From Pseudomonadota bacterium (GTDB lineage Bacteria; Pseudomonadota; Alphaproteobacteria; Rhizobiales; Hyphomicrobiaceae): a stretch of 30,996 bases of DNA. This document shows positions 14,893-23,726 of the stretch, one piece after another. The stretch lies in the NCBI GenBank assembly GCA_023423275.1, contig JAFAFW010000014.1, positions 1 through 30,996 of the forward strand. The letters run 5' to 3'. The stretch's first letter is position 1; every line of letters begins with the position of its first letter. Made by a program: the position numbers and the translations under genes. The notes beneath the pieces were generated by a model. The model worked only from the letters and a program-made list of their open reading frames with translations, did no database searches and had not been told where the DNA came from.

Positions 14893-17091
14893 ATGACAAT
14901 CGAAGATATCTCCGAACAAAAGACCCGTCAGCTCGAGGCTGAACTCGATCCCGAAATGAGTTTTCGCCAACTGACGCCAGGGGCGGAATATCTCGTCGGC
15001 GGACTGCTGTTTGCGCTGTCCATCTTCCATTATTACACAGCGGGCTTCGGACTATTGCGCGAGGAAGTGCACCGCGGCGTGCATTTGGCCTTTGTGGCCG
15101 GCCTGATCTTCCTTGTCTTCCCCTTCAGCAAGGCCCGCTCATCGGGGCCACCACACTCAACACTTTTGCGACCCGGCTCCATTCCATTGTCGGACTGGGC
15201 CCTTGCGATCGCAGCGGCGGTCGCCAGCCTCTATATGCCGTGGATCTTCCACGATCTGGCCGATCGGATCGGAAATCCGACGACTGTCGACGTGGCGATG
15301 GGCACGATCCTCATTGTCGTTCTCATTGAGGCCACGCGACGGTCGATTGGCTGGGGGCTGCCCTCTATCGCCATCTTCTGCATGATATATGCTCTCTACG
15401 GCCAATACTTCCCCGGCATCCTCCTGCATCCCGGTTCGAGCTGGTCCAATCTTGTCAATCACCTCTATCTGACCAGTCAGGGCATTTACGGCGTCGCGCT
15501 TGGCGTGGTCGCGACATATGTCTTTCACTTCGTCTTGTTCGGCGTGCTGGCGACCAAAGTGGGTCTCGGCCGGCTGTTCCTGGGCGTAGCCGCGGCGGTT
15601 GCAGGCCGCTTTGCCGGCGGCCCGGCGAAGATCTCGATCTTCGGCTCCGCCTTGTTCGGAATGATCTCGGGCTCGTCTGTCGCCAACACGGTGACGGTAG
15701 GCTCTCTGACCATTCCGATGATGATCCGCCTCGGATATCAGCGTCATTTCGCGGCGGCTGTCGAATCCACAGCCGCGACCGGCGGACAGGTCACGCCGCC
15801 CATCATGGGCGCTGCGGCGTTCCTGATGGTCGAATTCCTGGAGATGCCTTACGCGACCATCATTATCGCCGCCATCGTCCCGGCGTTCATGCACTTCTTC
15901 GGCGTGCTGTGCCAGGTTCATTTCGAAGCCAAGAAATCAGGAATGCGTGGGCTCGACGCGAGCGAAATTCCACGTCTGCGCGACGTGTTGGCCCGCGACT
16001 GGCCAACTCTCGCGCCGCTGGTCGCGCTGATCGTCGTGCTGTTCTCGGGCTATACGCCCTATCTCTCCGCCTTCTGGGGAATTACCGGGTGCATGCTGAT
16101 CGCCATGGCCGCCAACCGCAACCTTGCGGGCCTTCTGTTTGGCGGAGCAATCGCGGTCGCAGCACCCCTTGGACTATTGCGTGAGAAGTTGATAATCGGG
16201 TCATTCCCGATCAGCTGGAACTTCATCTTCTTCCTTGGCGCCGCACTGATTATGTTGCATGGCGCGTTATCGCGTCAGGACGGGCGCAAGCAGGTCAACC
16301 AGCTGGTGGACGCCTTCGTTGTCGGCGCCAAGTATGCGATCGCGGTTGGAGCCGCGGCTGCAACGGTCGGCATCATCGTCGGCGTCGTCACCCTGACCGG
16401 AGCCGGTTTCAAGATCTCCTTCATCGTCACGTCGCTGGCGGCGCAAGCGGCGGAATTCGTCTCCGTAATACTGCCGTTCCTCAACCTGGACATGACATCC
16501 CTGACGCTGTTGTTCACGTTGATCATGACAGCCATTGTCTGCGTGCTGCTTGGCTGCGGCGTCCCGACCACGGCGAATTACATCATCATGGTGACAGTTG
16601 CCGCGCCCGCGCTGGCGCTGCTCGGCGTGCCACAACTCGTTGCCCACTTCTTTGTATTCTACTGGGGCATTCTCGCCGACATCACACCACCCGTCGCGAT
16701 CGCGGCGTATGCCGGAGCCAGCATGGCGGGCGCCGATCCGTTCCGGACGGGAAATACCGCATTCCGCCTGGCACTCGGCAAGATCATGGTGCCGTTTGTG
16801 TTCGTGTTCTCACCCTCGATGCTGATCATGGTGCCGAATTTCACCTGGGGCGATTTCGTATCCTCGGTCTCGGGCTGCGCGCTCGGTATCCTTGCCCTGT
16901 CAGCGGCGTTCGCTGGATTCGGCATCGCGCGGCTGGCGGTTTGGGAGAGATTTGTTCTCGGGTTCGCCGCGATCGGTATGGTGGCCCCGTCGTGGATCGC
17001 CACAATCACAGGACTGATCGTGGCCTCGCCGGTCATTCTCCGGCAGCTGACCGCCAGACGCGCGCAGATGGCAGAAAGCGCGGGGACATAG
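14893..17091 (+). CDS. TRAP transporter fused permease (DctQ-DctM type, TAXI class)
   Basis: A 732-residue inner-membrane permease in which the small (4-helix) and large (12-helix) TRAP subunits are fused. The N-terminal portion through about residue 190 is the DctQ-like part; the rest is the DctM-like part with GSSVANTVTVGSLTIPMMIRLGY, TGGQVTPPIMGAAAFLM and GCGVPTTANYIIMVTVAAPAL typical of the family. It drives solute uptake using a sodium or proton gradient together with a periplasmic binding protein. No binding-protein gene is adjacent, which is unusual. Followed by the DUF1028 gene (113 bases) and an MFS gene. ATG at 14893 with a poor ribosome binding site. Fused permeases generally work with TAXI-type receptors; substrate unknown. 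Confidence 0.92.
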   Translation: MTIEDISEQKTRQLEAELDPEMSFRQLTPGAEYLVGGLLFALSIFHYYTAGFGLLREEVHRGVHLAFVAGLIFLVFPFSKARSSGPPHSTLLRPGSIPLSDWALAIAAAVASLYMPWIFHDLADRIGNPTTVDVAMGTILIVVLIEATRRSIGWGLPSIAIFCMIYALYGQYFPGILLHPGSSWSNLVNHLYLTSQGIYGVALGVVATYVFHFVLFGVLATKVGLGRLFLGVAAAVAGRFAGGPAKISIFGSALFGMISGSSVANTVTVGSLTIPMMIRLGYQRHFAAAVESTAATGGQVTPPIMGAAAFLMVEFLEMPYATIIIAAIVPAFMHFFGVLCQVHFEAKKSGMRGLDASEIPRLRDVLARDWPTLAPLVALIVVLFSGYTPYLSAFWGITGCMLIAMAANRNLAGLLFGGAIAVAAPLGLLREKLIIGSFPISWNFIFFLGAALIMLHGALSRQDGRKQVNQLVDAFVVGAKYAIAVGAAAATVGIIVGVVTLTGAGFKISFIVTSLAAQAAEFVSVILPFLNLDMTSLTLLFTLIMTAIVCVLLGCGVPTTANYIIMVTVAAPALALLGVPQLVAHFFVFYWGILADITPPVAIAAYAGASMAGADPFRTGNTAFRLALGKIMVPFVFVFSPSMLIMVPNFTWGDFVSSVSGCALGILALSAAFAGFGIARLAVWERFVLGFAAIGMVAPSWIATITGLIVASPVILRQLTARRAQMAESAGT

Positions 17092-17204
17092 CGCGTCATG
17101 TGCATTCCGGATCGTCGTACACAGCGCTAGGGTAAGGCCCAGAGGGTCATTGCTAGGCCTGCATGCGTGCTCACCGCTGGCGTGAGAGGACGGAAGGAAA
17201 TGAC

Positions 17205-17918
17205 ATGACGTGGTCCATGATCGCGCGCGATGACGACACCGGTCGCGTCGGCATCATCGTTGCGACGCGCTTCTTCGCCGTCGGCGCGCTGGTCCCACAC
17301 ATCAAAACCGGCGTCGGAGCGGTTGCGACGCAGGCGTTCATCAACCCGTTCTATGGCCCCCAGGGGCTGGCGCTCCTGCAGGCGGGCGCGTCAGCCGACG
17401 ATACCGTGAAGTTTCTGACCAGCGCCGATGAAGGCCGTGCCCATCGTCAGGTGCACGTCATGGACCGTCACGGGCAGTTCGCGGCCTTCACGGGCGACGA
17501 CTGTGTGGACTGGTGCGGCCACGAAATCAGCAAAACATTCTCTGTCGCAGGCAACATGCTCGCCGGGCCGCGGGTCATCGAAGACACCGCGGCCACGTAT
17601 ATCTCAGAAGCGAACATGCCATTCGCGCGCCGGCTGATTGCGGCGATGCAATCCGGGGAACGTGCCGGCGGGGACAAGCGAGGCAAGCAGTCCGCAGCGC
17701 TTTTGATCCACGACGAACAGGACTATCCTTTGCTCAGCCTGAGGGTCGACGATCACCCAGATCCGCTGACCGAACTGGTGCGTCTCGAGGAAGTTGCGCG
17801 TGAGCATTTCTTACATTTTCGCCGTATGATGCCGAGCCGCGACAATCCGGGCGGATTTGCGGCGCGGCCCGACCTGGAAGACAGGATCGCGGCATCGATT
17901 GCAGAAAACTACGAATAG
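17205..17918 (+). CDS. DUF1028-family putative Ntn-hydrolase
   Basis: A 237-residue protein of the DUF1028 family, predicted to have the N-terminal-nucleophile hydrolase fold. It opens MTWSMIARDDDTGRVGIIVATRFFAVGALVPH, with conserved GVGAVATQAF and GNMLAGPRVI further on. If the initiator Met is removed, Thr2 would be the N-terminal nucleophile, as in Ntn enzymes; that is inference. The ATG at 17205 has AGGAAA 6 bases ahead and matches the family start; an in-frame ATG at 17163 is rejected. It is downstream of a TRAP permease and 33 bases before an MFS gene, suggesting a role in processing an imported amide or peptide-like compound. No reaction is established. Confidence 0.88.
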   Translation: MTWSMIARDDDTGRVGIIVATRFFAVGALVPHIKTGVGAVATQAFINPFYGPQGLALLQAGASADDTVKFLTSADEGRAHRQVHVMDRHGQFAAFTGDDCVDWCGHEISKTFSVAGNMLAGPRVIEDTAATYISEANMPFARRLIAAMQSGERAGGDKRGKQSAALLIHDEQDYPLLSLRVDDHPDPLTELVRLEEVAREHFLHFRRMMPSRDNPGGFAARPDLEDRIAASIAENYE

Positions 17919-17951
17919 CAAACCAGCAAGGTTGCGCAGGAGGAAACAGCA

Positions 17952-19178
17952 ATGACGACGATGCCGCGCGACCGGCTGCACTTCCTGTTTCTGAACCTGG
18001 GTCATTATCTCGACCATCTGCTGACCCTGGTTTTCGCAACCGTCGCCGCCCTCGCCCTGACGCGCGAATGGGGCATGAGCTATTCCGCGCTCATCCCCTA
18101 TGCGACGCCGGGCTTCGTCGCATTTGGCGTATTCGCGCTGCCGGCCGGCTGGCTTGCCGACCGCTGGAGCCGCGAAGGCATGATGGCCGTATTTTTCATC
18201 GGCATCGGACTGGCGGCAATTGCCACAGGTTTCGCGCGGACACCGCTCGAAGTCGGTGTCGGCTTGTTCGTGATCGGGGTGTTCGCGGCGATCTATCATC
18301 CGGTCGGACTGGCCTTGTTGATCGAACGCGCCTCCAAGAGCGGCACCGGCATGGCCATCGGCATCAATGGCGTATGGGGCAATCTCGGTGTCGCCAGTGC
18401 GGCGCTGATCACCGGCTTTTTCATCGACAGCGGCAGTTGGCGGTCAGCTTTCATGTGGCCAGGCGCAGCATCGATCGCGATCGGCGCCGCCTACATCTAT
18501 TTCTTCCGATCCGACATGTCGCCCGCGTCCACGAAGGATGGAGCAAAGAAAGCTGCCGCCGCGCCGGCACTGACACCCGAGGCGAAAGCCATGCTGATCC
18601 GGCTGACGGCGATTATCTTTTTTACCACTGCCGTCGCCGGCATCATCTTCCAGTCCACCACATTCTCTTTGCCCAAGGTGTTTGACGAGCGCCTGCGCGG
18701 TATTGCAGGCTCGGCCACTCTGATTGGCTGGCTGGCCTTCCTCGTTTTTGCCATTGCGTCCGCAGCTCAGATCATCGTCGGCAAGCTGCTCGACAGATAC
18801 GGCCCGCGCCGCGTCTTCATGACCGTTGCGGCGATTCAGTTGGTGTTTTTCAGCCTGATGCCTGGATTGAGCGATTGGGCGGCTCTGATCGTTGCGCTGG
18901 CTTTCATGCTCGGCGCTTTCGGTCAGATCCCGATCAACGATTACATGATCGGCAAGCTGGCCCGTTCGGAAATGCGCGCGTCGATCTATGGCGTGCGGTA
19001 TGTGGTCAGCTTCGCCGTGTTGGCGCTGGCGCTGCCTTTGATCGCCTGGATCCACCAGGGCTGGGGTTTTGACCGCTTGTTTCAGATCCTGTCACTGGCA
19101 GCGGGTGCTATCCTGATCGCCGTCTGGATGCTCCCGACCAAACTGCCGGAACCTGAAGCCGCGCCCGTCACGGCTTAG
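17952..19178 (+). CDS. Major facilitator superfamily transporter
   Basis: A 408-residue integral membrane protein with about 12 helices and a hydrophilic central loop at about 185-210. The motif GWLADRWSREG after helix 2 is the MFS motif-A region, and GKLLDRYGPRRV is its counterpart in the second half. ATG with a strong AGGAGG ribosome binding site. It follows the DUF1028 gene closely and probably shares its transcript; its role could be export of a product or import of a related substrate. Its 3' end overlaps the convergent alpha/beta hydrolase gene by 11 bases. Substrate is not predictable. Confidence 0.9.
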   Translation: MTTMPRDRLHFLFLNLGHYLDHLLTLVFATVAALALTREWGMSYSALIPYATPGFVAFGVFALPAGWLADRWSREGMMAVFFIGIGLAAIATGFARTPLEVGVGLFVIGVFAAIYHPVGLALLIERASKSGTGMAIGINGVWGNLGVASAALITGFFIDSGSWRSAFMWPGAASIAIGAAYIYFFRSDMSPASTKDGAKKAAAAPALTPEAKAMLIRLTAIIFFTTAVAGIIFQSTTFSLPKVFDERLRGIAGSATLIGWLAFLVFAIASAAQIIVGKLLDRYGPRRVFMTVAAIQLVFFSLMPGLSDWAALIVALAFMLGAFGQIPINDYMIGKLARSEMRASIYGVRYVVSFAVLALALPLIAWIHQGWGFDRLFQILSLAAGAILIAVWMLPTKLPEPEAAPVTA

Positions 19179-19821
19179 CGAGCAATCCGTCTGCAAATTT
19201 CGCGATCGCGTCGGCCGCCGCTTGGAGGTTGCCGCGGCGGGTGAAGCCCTGGCCACCGCGCGGACCGAGGTCGTGGTCGCCGTCGCCGGCCCAATGGAAT
19301 TCGATGCGAGGGGACAGCGTCAGGGCTTCCACCTCCGGACGGCTGCCGAACGGATCACGATCACCTTGAACAATGAGGCACGGAGTATCGAGGCTCACGA
19401 GATGGGGTGTGCGGAGCTGATCCGGCTTTCCTGGCGGATGAAACGGATAGCCGAGACACACAAGTCCGGCGATGCTCCCGTCGCCGAGCATCTCCTCGGC
19501 GATCAAGCTCGCCACGCGCCCGCCCATGGATTTGCCGCCGATCAACAACCGTTGTCCCGGCGCGAGGCGGGCGCCGACATCCTCGACCACCTTACGATAT
19601 TCCGGCGCCAGAAGCTCCGCGCGCGGTGGCGGCCGCCGCTTTCCGCCCTTGCGGCGTGCGGCCATGTAGTCGAACTCGAACCGAGTCACGGCGATGTCGC
19701 GCGCAGCCAGCATCTCCGCCATCGTCTCCAGGAAGGAACTTGACATGGCGCCACCCGCGCCATGTGCGAGGATTAACCGCACGCGCGCATCTTCCGGTCC
19801 GTTCTCGAGAATATCGTGCAT
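19168..19821 (-). CDS. Alpha/beta hydrolase, KANL3/Tex30-like family
   Basis: A 217-residue alpha/beta-hydrolase. The N-terminal LILAHGAGG and the nucleophile elbow GGKSMGGRVAS (serine flanked by glycines) are the family marks, with a later Asp in VQGDRDPFGS and a His in WAGDGDHDLG completing a catalytic triad. ATG at 19821 (MHDILENGPED) is preferred because upstream in-frame residues do not resemble the family; its ribosome binding site is poor, so the start is uncertain, and the frame stays open to 19950. It overlaps the MFS gene tail-to-tail. No substrate can be assigned. Cytoplasmic. Confidence 0.85.
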   Translation of the reverse strand: MHDILENGPEDARVRLILAHGAGGAMSSSFLETMAEMLAARDIAVTRFEFDYMAARRKGGKRRPPPRAELLAPEYRKVVEDVGARLAPGQRLLIGGKSMGGRVASLIAEEMLGDGSIAGLVCLGYPFHPPGKPDQLRTPHLVSLDTPCLIVQGDRDPFGSRPEVEALTLSPRIEFHWAGDGDHDLGPRGGQGFTRRGNLQAAADAIAKFADGLLAKP

Positions 19822-19975
19822 AGGCTTGGTAAACTGGCCTTTCCGTATGTTCGACGCGTGGCCTACCGATCTCTTCAGACCTTGCCGCGCTGATGACCTT
19901 TGACGCAGGGGCCTCATTTCGGCCCTGAATTCGGCTAGACAAAGATCCAACTGGCAAAATCAGCAAAGCAGGTTC

Positions 19976-20959
19976 ATGCGCTTCAAGCTCATCATCCTCA
20001 CTGCGCTGCTCTCGCCTTGCGCGTTGGCAGCGGCGCTGGCTCAATCAACCGCCGATGCACCGGCCGAGACGGTTGTTGCCGCAAGCGGCGCGAAAGCGGC
20101 GTCTGCTCCTGCAGCCACGCCGGCAAAACAACTGTTCGGCAAGATGAAGACCCCGGCGCCATTGTCCACGCGGTCCATCGGCTACTACGCAAAGGGTTGC
20201 CTTGCTGGTGCGAAGCCGCTCGCCATCGACGGATCGGCCTGGCAAGCGATGCGGCTGTCGCGCAACCGAAACTGGGGTCATCCCAAGCTGGTTGCCCTCA
20301 TACAGCGCCTGGCCACAGAGAGCCAGAAGAATGACGGCTGGCCGGGGTTGTTGGTGGGCGATATCTCGCAGCCGCGTGGCGGACCGATGTTGACGGGCCA
20401 CGCCAGCCACCAGATCGGCCTCGACGCCGATATCTGGTTCACGCCGATGCCGGACCGCCGGCTTTCGGAAAAAGAACGCGAAGAACTCTCCGCCACGTCG
20501 ATGCTGCGCGACAAGTTTTCGGTCGATCCGAAAATCTGGACGGAAAGCCGCGTGCGCCTGATCAAGCGCGCGGCCTCCTATCCGGAGGTCGAGCGCGTGC
20601 TTGTTCACCCGGCCATCAAGAAGGCGCTTTGCGAGGGAGCGAGTAAAGTCGGAGCGGATCGCGCATGGCTCTCGAAGGTCCGCCCCTATTGGGGGCACCA
20701 CTATCACTTCCACATTCGTATCGGTTGCCCAAAAGACAGCCCGGCCTGCAAGTCGCAAGCCCCAGCTCCCACGGGAGATACGTGCGGCAAGGAATTGTCG
20801 GACTGGATGGCTCTGCTGGCCCGTCCGCCAAAGCCACCGCCTGCCAAGCCGCCTCCACCGAAGCCGCCGATGACGATGGCGCAGTTGCCGAATGAATGCC
20901 GTGCGGTTCTCGACGCCCCCGCGCCGGCCGCAGAAGCAGCGACCTCGGTGAAAAAATGA
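19976..20959 (+). CDS. mepA: Penicillin-insensitive murein endopeptidase MepA
   Basis: A 327-residue periplasmic LAS-family zinc peptidase that cuts D-Ala-meso-DAP crosslinks in peptidoglycan. Signal peptide about 1-22 ending LAAALAQ. The zinc motif GHASHQIGLDADIW gives His145 and Asp152, and WGHHYHFHIRIGCP supplies the HxH pair with His246 as third ligand. Paired cysteines (for example Cys75, Cys219, Cys251, Cys258) are likely in disulfides. The C-terminus has a proline-lysine-rich run (about 285-300), longer than the E. coli protein. It ends just before a bidirectional terminator shared with msrA. High confidence for the family. Confidence 0.94.
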   Translation: MRFKLIILTALLSPCALAAALAQSTADAPAETVVAASGAKAASAPAATPAKQLFGKMKTPAPLSTRSIGYYAKGCLAGAKPLAIDGSAWQAMRLSRNRNWGHPKLVALIQRLATESQKNDGWPGLLVGDISQPRGGPMLTGHASHQIGLDADIWFTPMPDRRLSEKEREELSATSMLRDKFSVDPKIWTESRVRLIKRAASYPEVERVLVHPAIKKALCEGASKVGADRAWLSKVRPYWGHHYHFHIRIGCPKDSPACKSQAPAPTGDTCGKELSDWMALLARPPKPPPAKPPPPKPPMTMAQLPNECRAVLDAPAPAAEAATSVKK

Positions 20960-20962
20960 AAA

Positions 20963-20985
20963 AACCCGGCCAGGTCGGCCGGGTT
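20963..20985. terminator. Bidirectional intrinsic terminator between mepA and msrA
   Basis: AACCCGGCC at 20963-20971 pairs perfectly with GGCCGGGTT at 20977-20985 around a 5-base loop. The left side is preceded by a run of A and the right side is followed by TCTCTTT, so it can act for rightward mepA and leftward msrA. Confidence 0.88.
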
Positions 20986-20995
20986 CTCTTTAGGT

Positions 20996-21658
20996 TCAGG
21001 CCCGGGCTTTGACGCCGGTGCCGATGGGGCAGGACAAACCGGTCCCCCCCAGTCCGCAATATCCCTGGGGAACTTTCGCCAGGTATTGCTGATGGTAATC
21101 CTCGGCGAAATAGAACTCCGGGGCATCAACGATCTCGGTCGTGATCTCGCCGTACCCGTTCGCCGACAAGACCCTCTGATAGGCAGTCTTGGAGGCTTCG
21201 GCAGCCACCCGCTGCTCGGGCGTCGTCACGTAAATTCCCGAGCGGTACTGGGTTCCAACATCATTGCCCTGCCGCATACCCTGGGTCGGATCGTGACTCT
21301 CCCAGAAGATCTTCAGCAACTGCTCGTAGCTGATGACCTTCGGATCGAAGACCACCATCACAACCTCGTTGTGGCCCGTGCCACCTGAACACACCTCTTC
21401 GTATGTCGGATTGGGTGTATAGCCGCCGGCATAACCGGCTGCCGTCACCCAAATTCCGTCGCCGAGTTGCCAGAACTTGCGTTCCGCTCCCCAGAAGCAC
21501 CCCAGACCGAAGATCGCGCTCTCCAGGCCCTCCGGATGCGGCCCTTTCAATGGCCGATCGTTCACGAAATGGGTGCTGGCGGTGGGGATTGGCTGCGCGC
21601 GCCCGCGAAGGGCCGCCTCCGCTGCCGGCATTTGCATCTTTTTACGTGAGAACAGCAT
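20996..21658 (-). CDS. msrA: Peptide methionine sulfoxide reductase MsrA
   Basis: A 220-residue enzyme that reduces the S epimer of methionine sulfoxide in proteins, using thioredoxin. The catalytic motif is GCFWGAER with Cys54, and the resolving cysteines are Cys201 (GYCGLGGTG) and Cys210 (SCPIG). The motifs GYAGG, GTGHNEVV and EDYHQQYL complete the family signature. ATG at 21658 with GGTGA 5 bases upstream is preferred; the frame is open to 21709. An N-terminal extension of about 45 residues precedes the domain, with no clear signal peptide. It is a single-domain MsrA, with no MsrB fused. Confidence 0.96.
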   Translation of the reverse strand: MLFSRKKMQMPAAEAALRGRAQPIPTASTHFVNDRPLKGPHPEGLESAIFGLGCFWGAERKFWQLGDGIWVTAAGYAGGYTPNPTYEEVCSGGTGHNEVVMVVFDPKVISYEQLLKIFWESHDPTQGMRQGNDVGTQYRSGIYVTTPEQRVAAEASKTAYQRVLSANGYGEITTEIVDAPEFYFAEDYHQQYLAKVPQGYCGLGGTGLSCPIGTGVKARA

Positions 21659-21767
21659 GTCATCACCCAGGTGTCGTCGAATTCCAGCCTGATATAATGT
21701 CGATAGCACGCAGGGGTAACAGGGGTGGCGTCACATCCTTGCGATCTGACGCGATCCATGAGGGCTT

Positions 21768-22853
21768 ATGGAGGGGTGGATGGGCGAGGAAACCAAGTCT
21801 GAGACCGAAAAGCCGATCGCGGCGGAGACTGAGAAAGACCAAGCACTCGGCTTGGGCGATCCTGCCGCAACTGCCGCCGCCATGGCCGCGGCAAGCGTCG
21901 GCAGCCCCGCTCCCGAGGCTCCCGTATCTGAAGCGCCGGTCGCGCGTGACACAGAACCCGTTCCGGAACCAGTCCCCAAAACCGCGGCGAGCGTCGGCAG
22001 CCCCGTTCCCGAGGCTCCCGTATCTGAAGTGCCGGTCGCGCGCGACACAGAACCCGCTCCGGAACCAGCCCCCAAAACCGCGGGAGAACCCCGTCCCACG
22101 CAGGTCTACGAAGCCAGCGGGGTGCGTAAGACATTGCTGTCGCTTGTGTTTCTTCTGCTTCTTCCGTTCTTCATCAGCCTCCCAGCCATGCTCTACCAAC
22201 GGCTGACGCACCAGCTTTGGACGGATACCGTCGGTTTTGCGATCTTCGCGGGCGCCTTTGCTCTCGTGATGCTGCTGGTCGTCTATGAGTTGATCCATTC
22301 GCTGCGCTCCCGCGTCGAGATCAACGACAACGCCCTCAAGTTCACGCTGCCGGCGGCTCGCGGCGTCGGGATGCCGAAGATCCGCTATCGCCGCCAGGAG
22401 ATCCCGTTCTCGCAGATCGATTCCATCGAGATGCGCCGCGAAATCTATGGCGGAGCGATGGCCCCGGTCCTGCTGCGCGGCGCGCGCATCATCACCAAGG
22501 ATGGCGAGAAGATTCCGCTCGGCTACATCAGCGAAGCCAATGTCGATCCCACGCTACCCCTGCCGGACATCGCCAGCGAAGTCGCGCGCCGCGTGGGAAT
22601 CGAAGTGACCGATCGCGGCAATGTCCGGCGGGAGTTCCGCAGGAAGCTGCGCGGCATCCAGACGGTCGCGGGCGTGGATGAAGGTATTCCTGCCGCCGAG
22701 GTCGACAAGCTGAACCGTCGCCATCACAACTTCATCGTGATGATGTGCGGCCTTCTGTTTGTCCTGATCGCCGCGGGCATTCTGATCGACGTTTCCAGGT
22801 CGGGCCTTCAGCTTGGGGAACGCGCTGCCACGGCTCAGCCGCAGAAAAAGTAG
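21768..22853 (+). CDS. Membrane protein with repeat-bearing N-terminus and PH-like domain (function unknown)
   Basis: A 361-residue membrane protein I do not recognise as a named family. Residues 1-110 are acidic, Pro/Ala/Glu-rich and disordered-looking, and contain a 32-residue tandem duplication. Hydrophobic helices lie at about 121-143 and 155-180, then a cytosolic beta-rich domain (about 185-295, for example VEINDNALKFTLP and PFSQIDSIEMRREIYGGAM) that looks like a bacterial PH-type domain, and a final helix at about 320-342. The ATG at 21768 has GAGGG nearby; the ATG at 21780 (GGAGG, 5 bases) is equally plausible. Divergent from msrA (109 bases) and convergent with the next gene. No partner gene suggests a function. 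Confidence 0.82.
   Translation: MEGWMGEETKSETEKPIAAETEKDQALGLGDPAATAAAMAAASVGSPAPEAPVSEAPVARDTEPVPEPVPKTAASVGSPVPEAPVSEVPVARDTEPAPEPAPKTAGEPRPTQVYEASGVRKTLLSLVFLLLLPFFISLPAMLYQRLTHQLWTDTVGFAIFAGAFALVMLLVVYELIHSLRSRVEINDNALKFTLPAARGVGMPKIRYRRQEIPFSQIDSIEMRREIYGGAMAPVLLRGARIITKDGEKIPLGYISEANVDPTLPLPDIASEVARRVGIEVTDRGNVRREFRRKLRGIQTVAGVDEGIPAAEVDKLNRRHHNFIVMMCGLLFVLIAAGILIDVSRSGLQLGERAATAQPQKK
21891..22082 (+). repeat. 96-bp tandem duplication inside a coding sequence
   Basis: Units 21891-21986 and 21987-22082 are 96 bases each and differ at only a few positions, mostly changing Ala to Val or the reverse. Each encodes a 32-residue Pro/Val/Ala/Glu-rich unit beginning ASVGSP and ending PKTA. The unit length is a multiple of 3, so the reading frame is kept. 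Confidence 0.93.
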
Positions 22854-22856
22854 CCG

Positions 22857-23165
22857 TCAGTTGGTGTAGACGCTGACCTGCCGCCTGCGTCGTCCGAACC
22901 AGCCGAGGATCAGGCCGATCACGCCCAGCGTCACCCAGCCGGGGATCAGCAGCAACGACCGCACCACCGGATCCCACAACAGGGGATGCACTTTTTGAAG
23001 GTTGCGCTGCAACGCCGCCGACAGGGTCGGCGCGGATTCGGTAAGTTGACTCAGCACGGGCGTAAACGGAGCGTCGGGGATTCCAAGCTGCGCTCGCGTG
23101 GCTTCGGAGATGAGCGCCAGGGTCGCCGCCAACAGGAACAGGCCGCTAAAGAAGCGTAGGACCAT
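22857..23165 (-). CDS. Small membrane protein of unknown function
   Basis: A 102-residue protein with an N-terminal signal-like helix (about 3-24), a hydrophilic stretch (about 27-65), and a C-terminal helix (about 68-89) ending in the positively charged GRRRRQ, so both ends are likely membrane-bound or the N-terminus is a cleaved signal. The ATG has GGAGC 9 bases upstream. Its stop lies 3 bases from the stop of the convergent gene at 21768-22853. No motif points to a function. It is supported as a real gene by the hydrophobic pattern and ribosome binding site rather than by family recognition. Confidence 0.72.
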   Translation of the reverse strand: MVLRFFSGLFLLAATLALISEATRAQLGIPDAPFTPVLSQLTESAPTLSAALQRNLQKVHPLLWDPVVRSLLLIPGWVTLGVIGLILGWFGRRRRQVSVYTN

Positions 23166-23246
23166 GATGTATCGAGCTCCAAGCGCTTGCGCTGATGTCC
23201 CGGTTAGAACCTAAACCGCTTCGGAGCAAGCCGCCTGCGCACATCT

Positions 23247-23678
23247 TTACGGTTGAGCGAACTCGCCGACGAAGTGAAGCACCACCTCGCGCCGATGCGG
23301 CTGATCGCGATGCTCGATCAGGTAAAGGGCCTGCCACGTGCCCAGTAGCGGCAGCCCGCCGGTCACGGGAATGCCGATCGAAGTGGCGGTCAGCATGGAT
23401 TTGATGTGCGCGGGCATATCATCGGAGCCCTCCGTCGTGTGGCGATAGGGTGCCGAACGCGGTGCGAGACCATCGAGAGCAGTCTCGAGATCCGAACGAA
23501 CGTCCGGATCGGCATTCTCCTGAATGACCAGCGAGGCCGACGTGTGCCGGATGAACACCGTCAGCAAGCCTTCAATGGCCCCGATTTTTTCGAGCCAAAG
23601 GCGGGCCTGAACGGTCAAATCCGTGAACCCCGGCCCTTGCGTCTCCACCTGCAGTCGCGTGATGGCCTGGTTCAGCAT
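23247..23678 (-). CDS. YjbQ/UPF0047 family protein
   Basis: A 143-residue protein of the conserved YjbQ family, several members of which show weak thiamine-phosphate synthase activity; the physiological role is unsettled. Family motifs IRHTSASLVIQENADPDV, YRHTTEGSDDMPAHIKS, LPLLGTWQALYLIEHRDQPH and REVVLHFVGE are all visible, with the conserved histidines in the last three. The length is standard and there is no signal peptide, so it is cytosolic. AGGCG lies about 10 bases before the ATG. Not clearly in an operon with the upstream secreted-protein gene (48-base gap, same direction, so co-transcription is possible). Confidence 0.92.
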   Translation of the reverse strand: MLNQAITRLQVETQGPGFTDLTVQARLWLEKIGAIEGLLTVFIRHTSASLVIQENADPDVRSDLETALDGLAPRSAPYRHTTEGSDDMPAHIKSMLTATSIGIPVTGGLPLLGTWQALYLIEHRDQPHRREVVLHFVGEFAQP

Positions 23679-23726
23679 CGCGTTTTGCGCCTGGGAAGCA
23701 TCGACATTCTCTGACTACAGCGGCGC

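Noticed and set aside
15157..15921. 254-codon open frame on the minus strand
   Set aside because: It is opposite the TRAP permease and rich in Asp, Arg and Glu, as expected from the complement of a GC-rich membrane gene.
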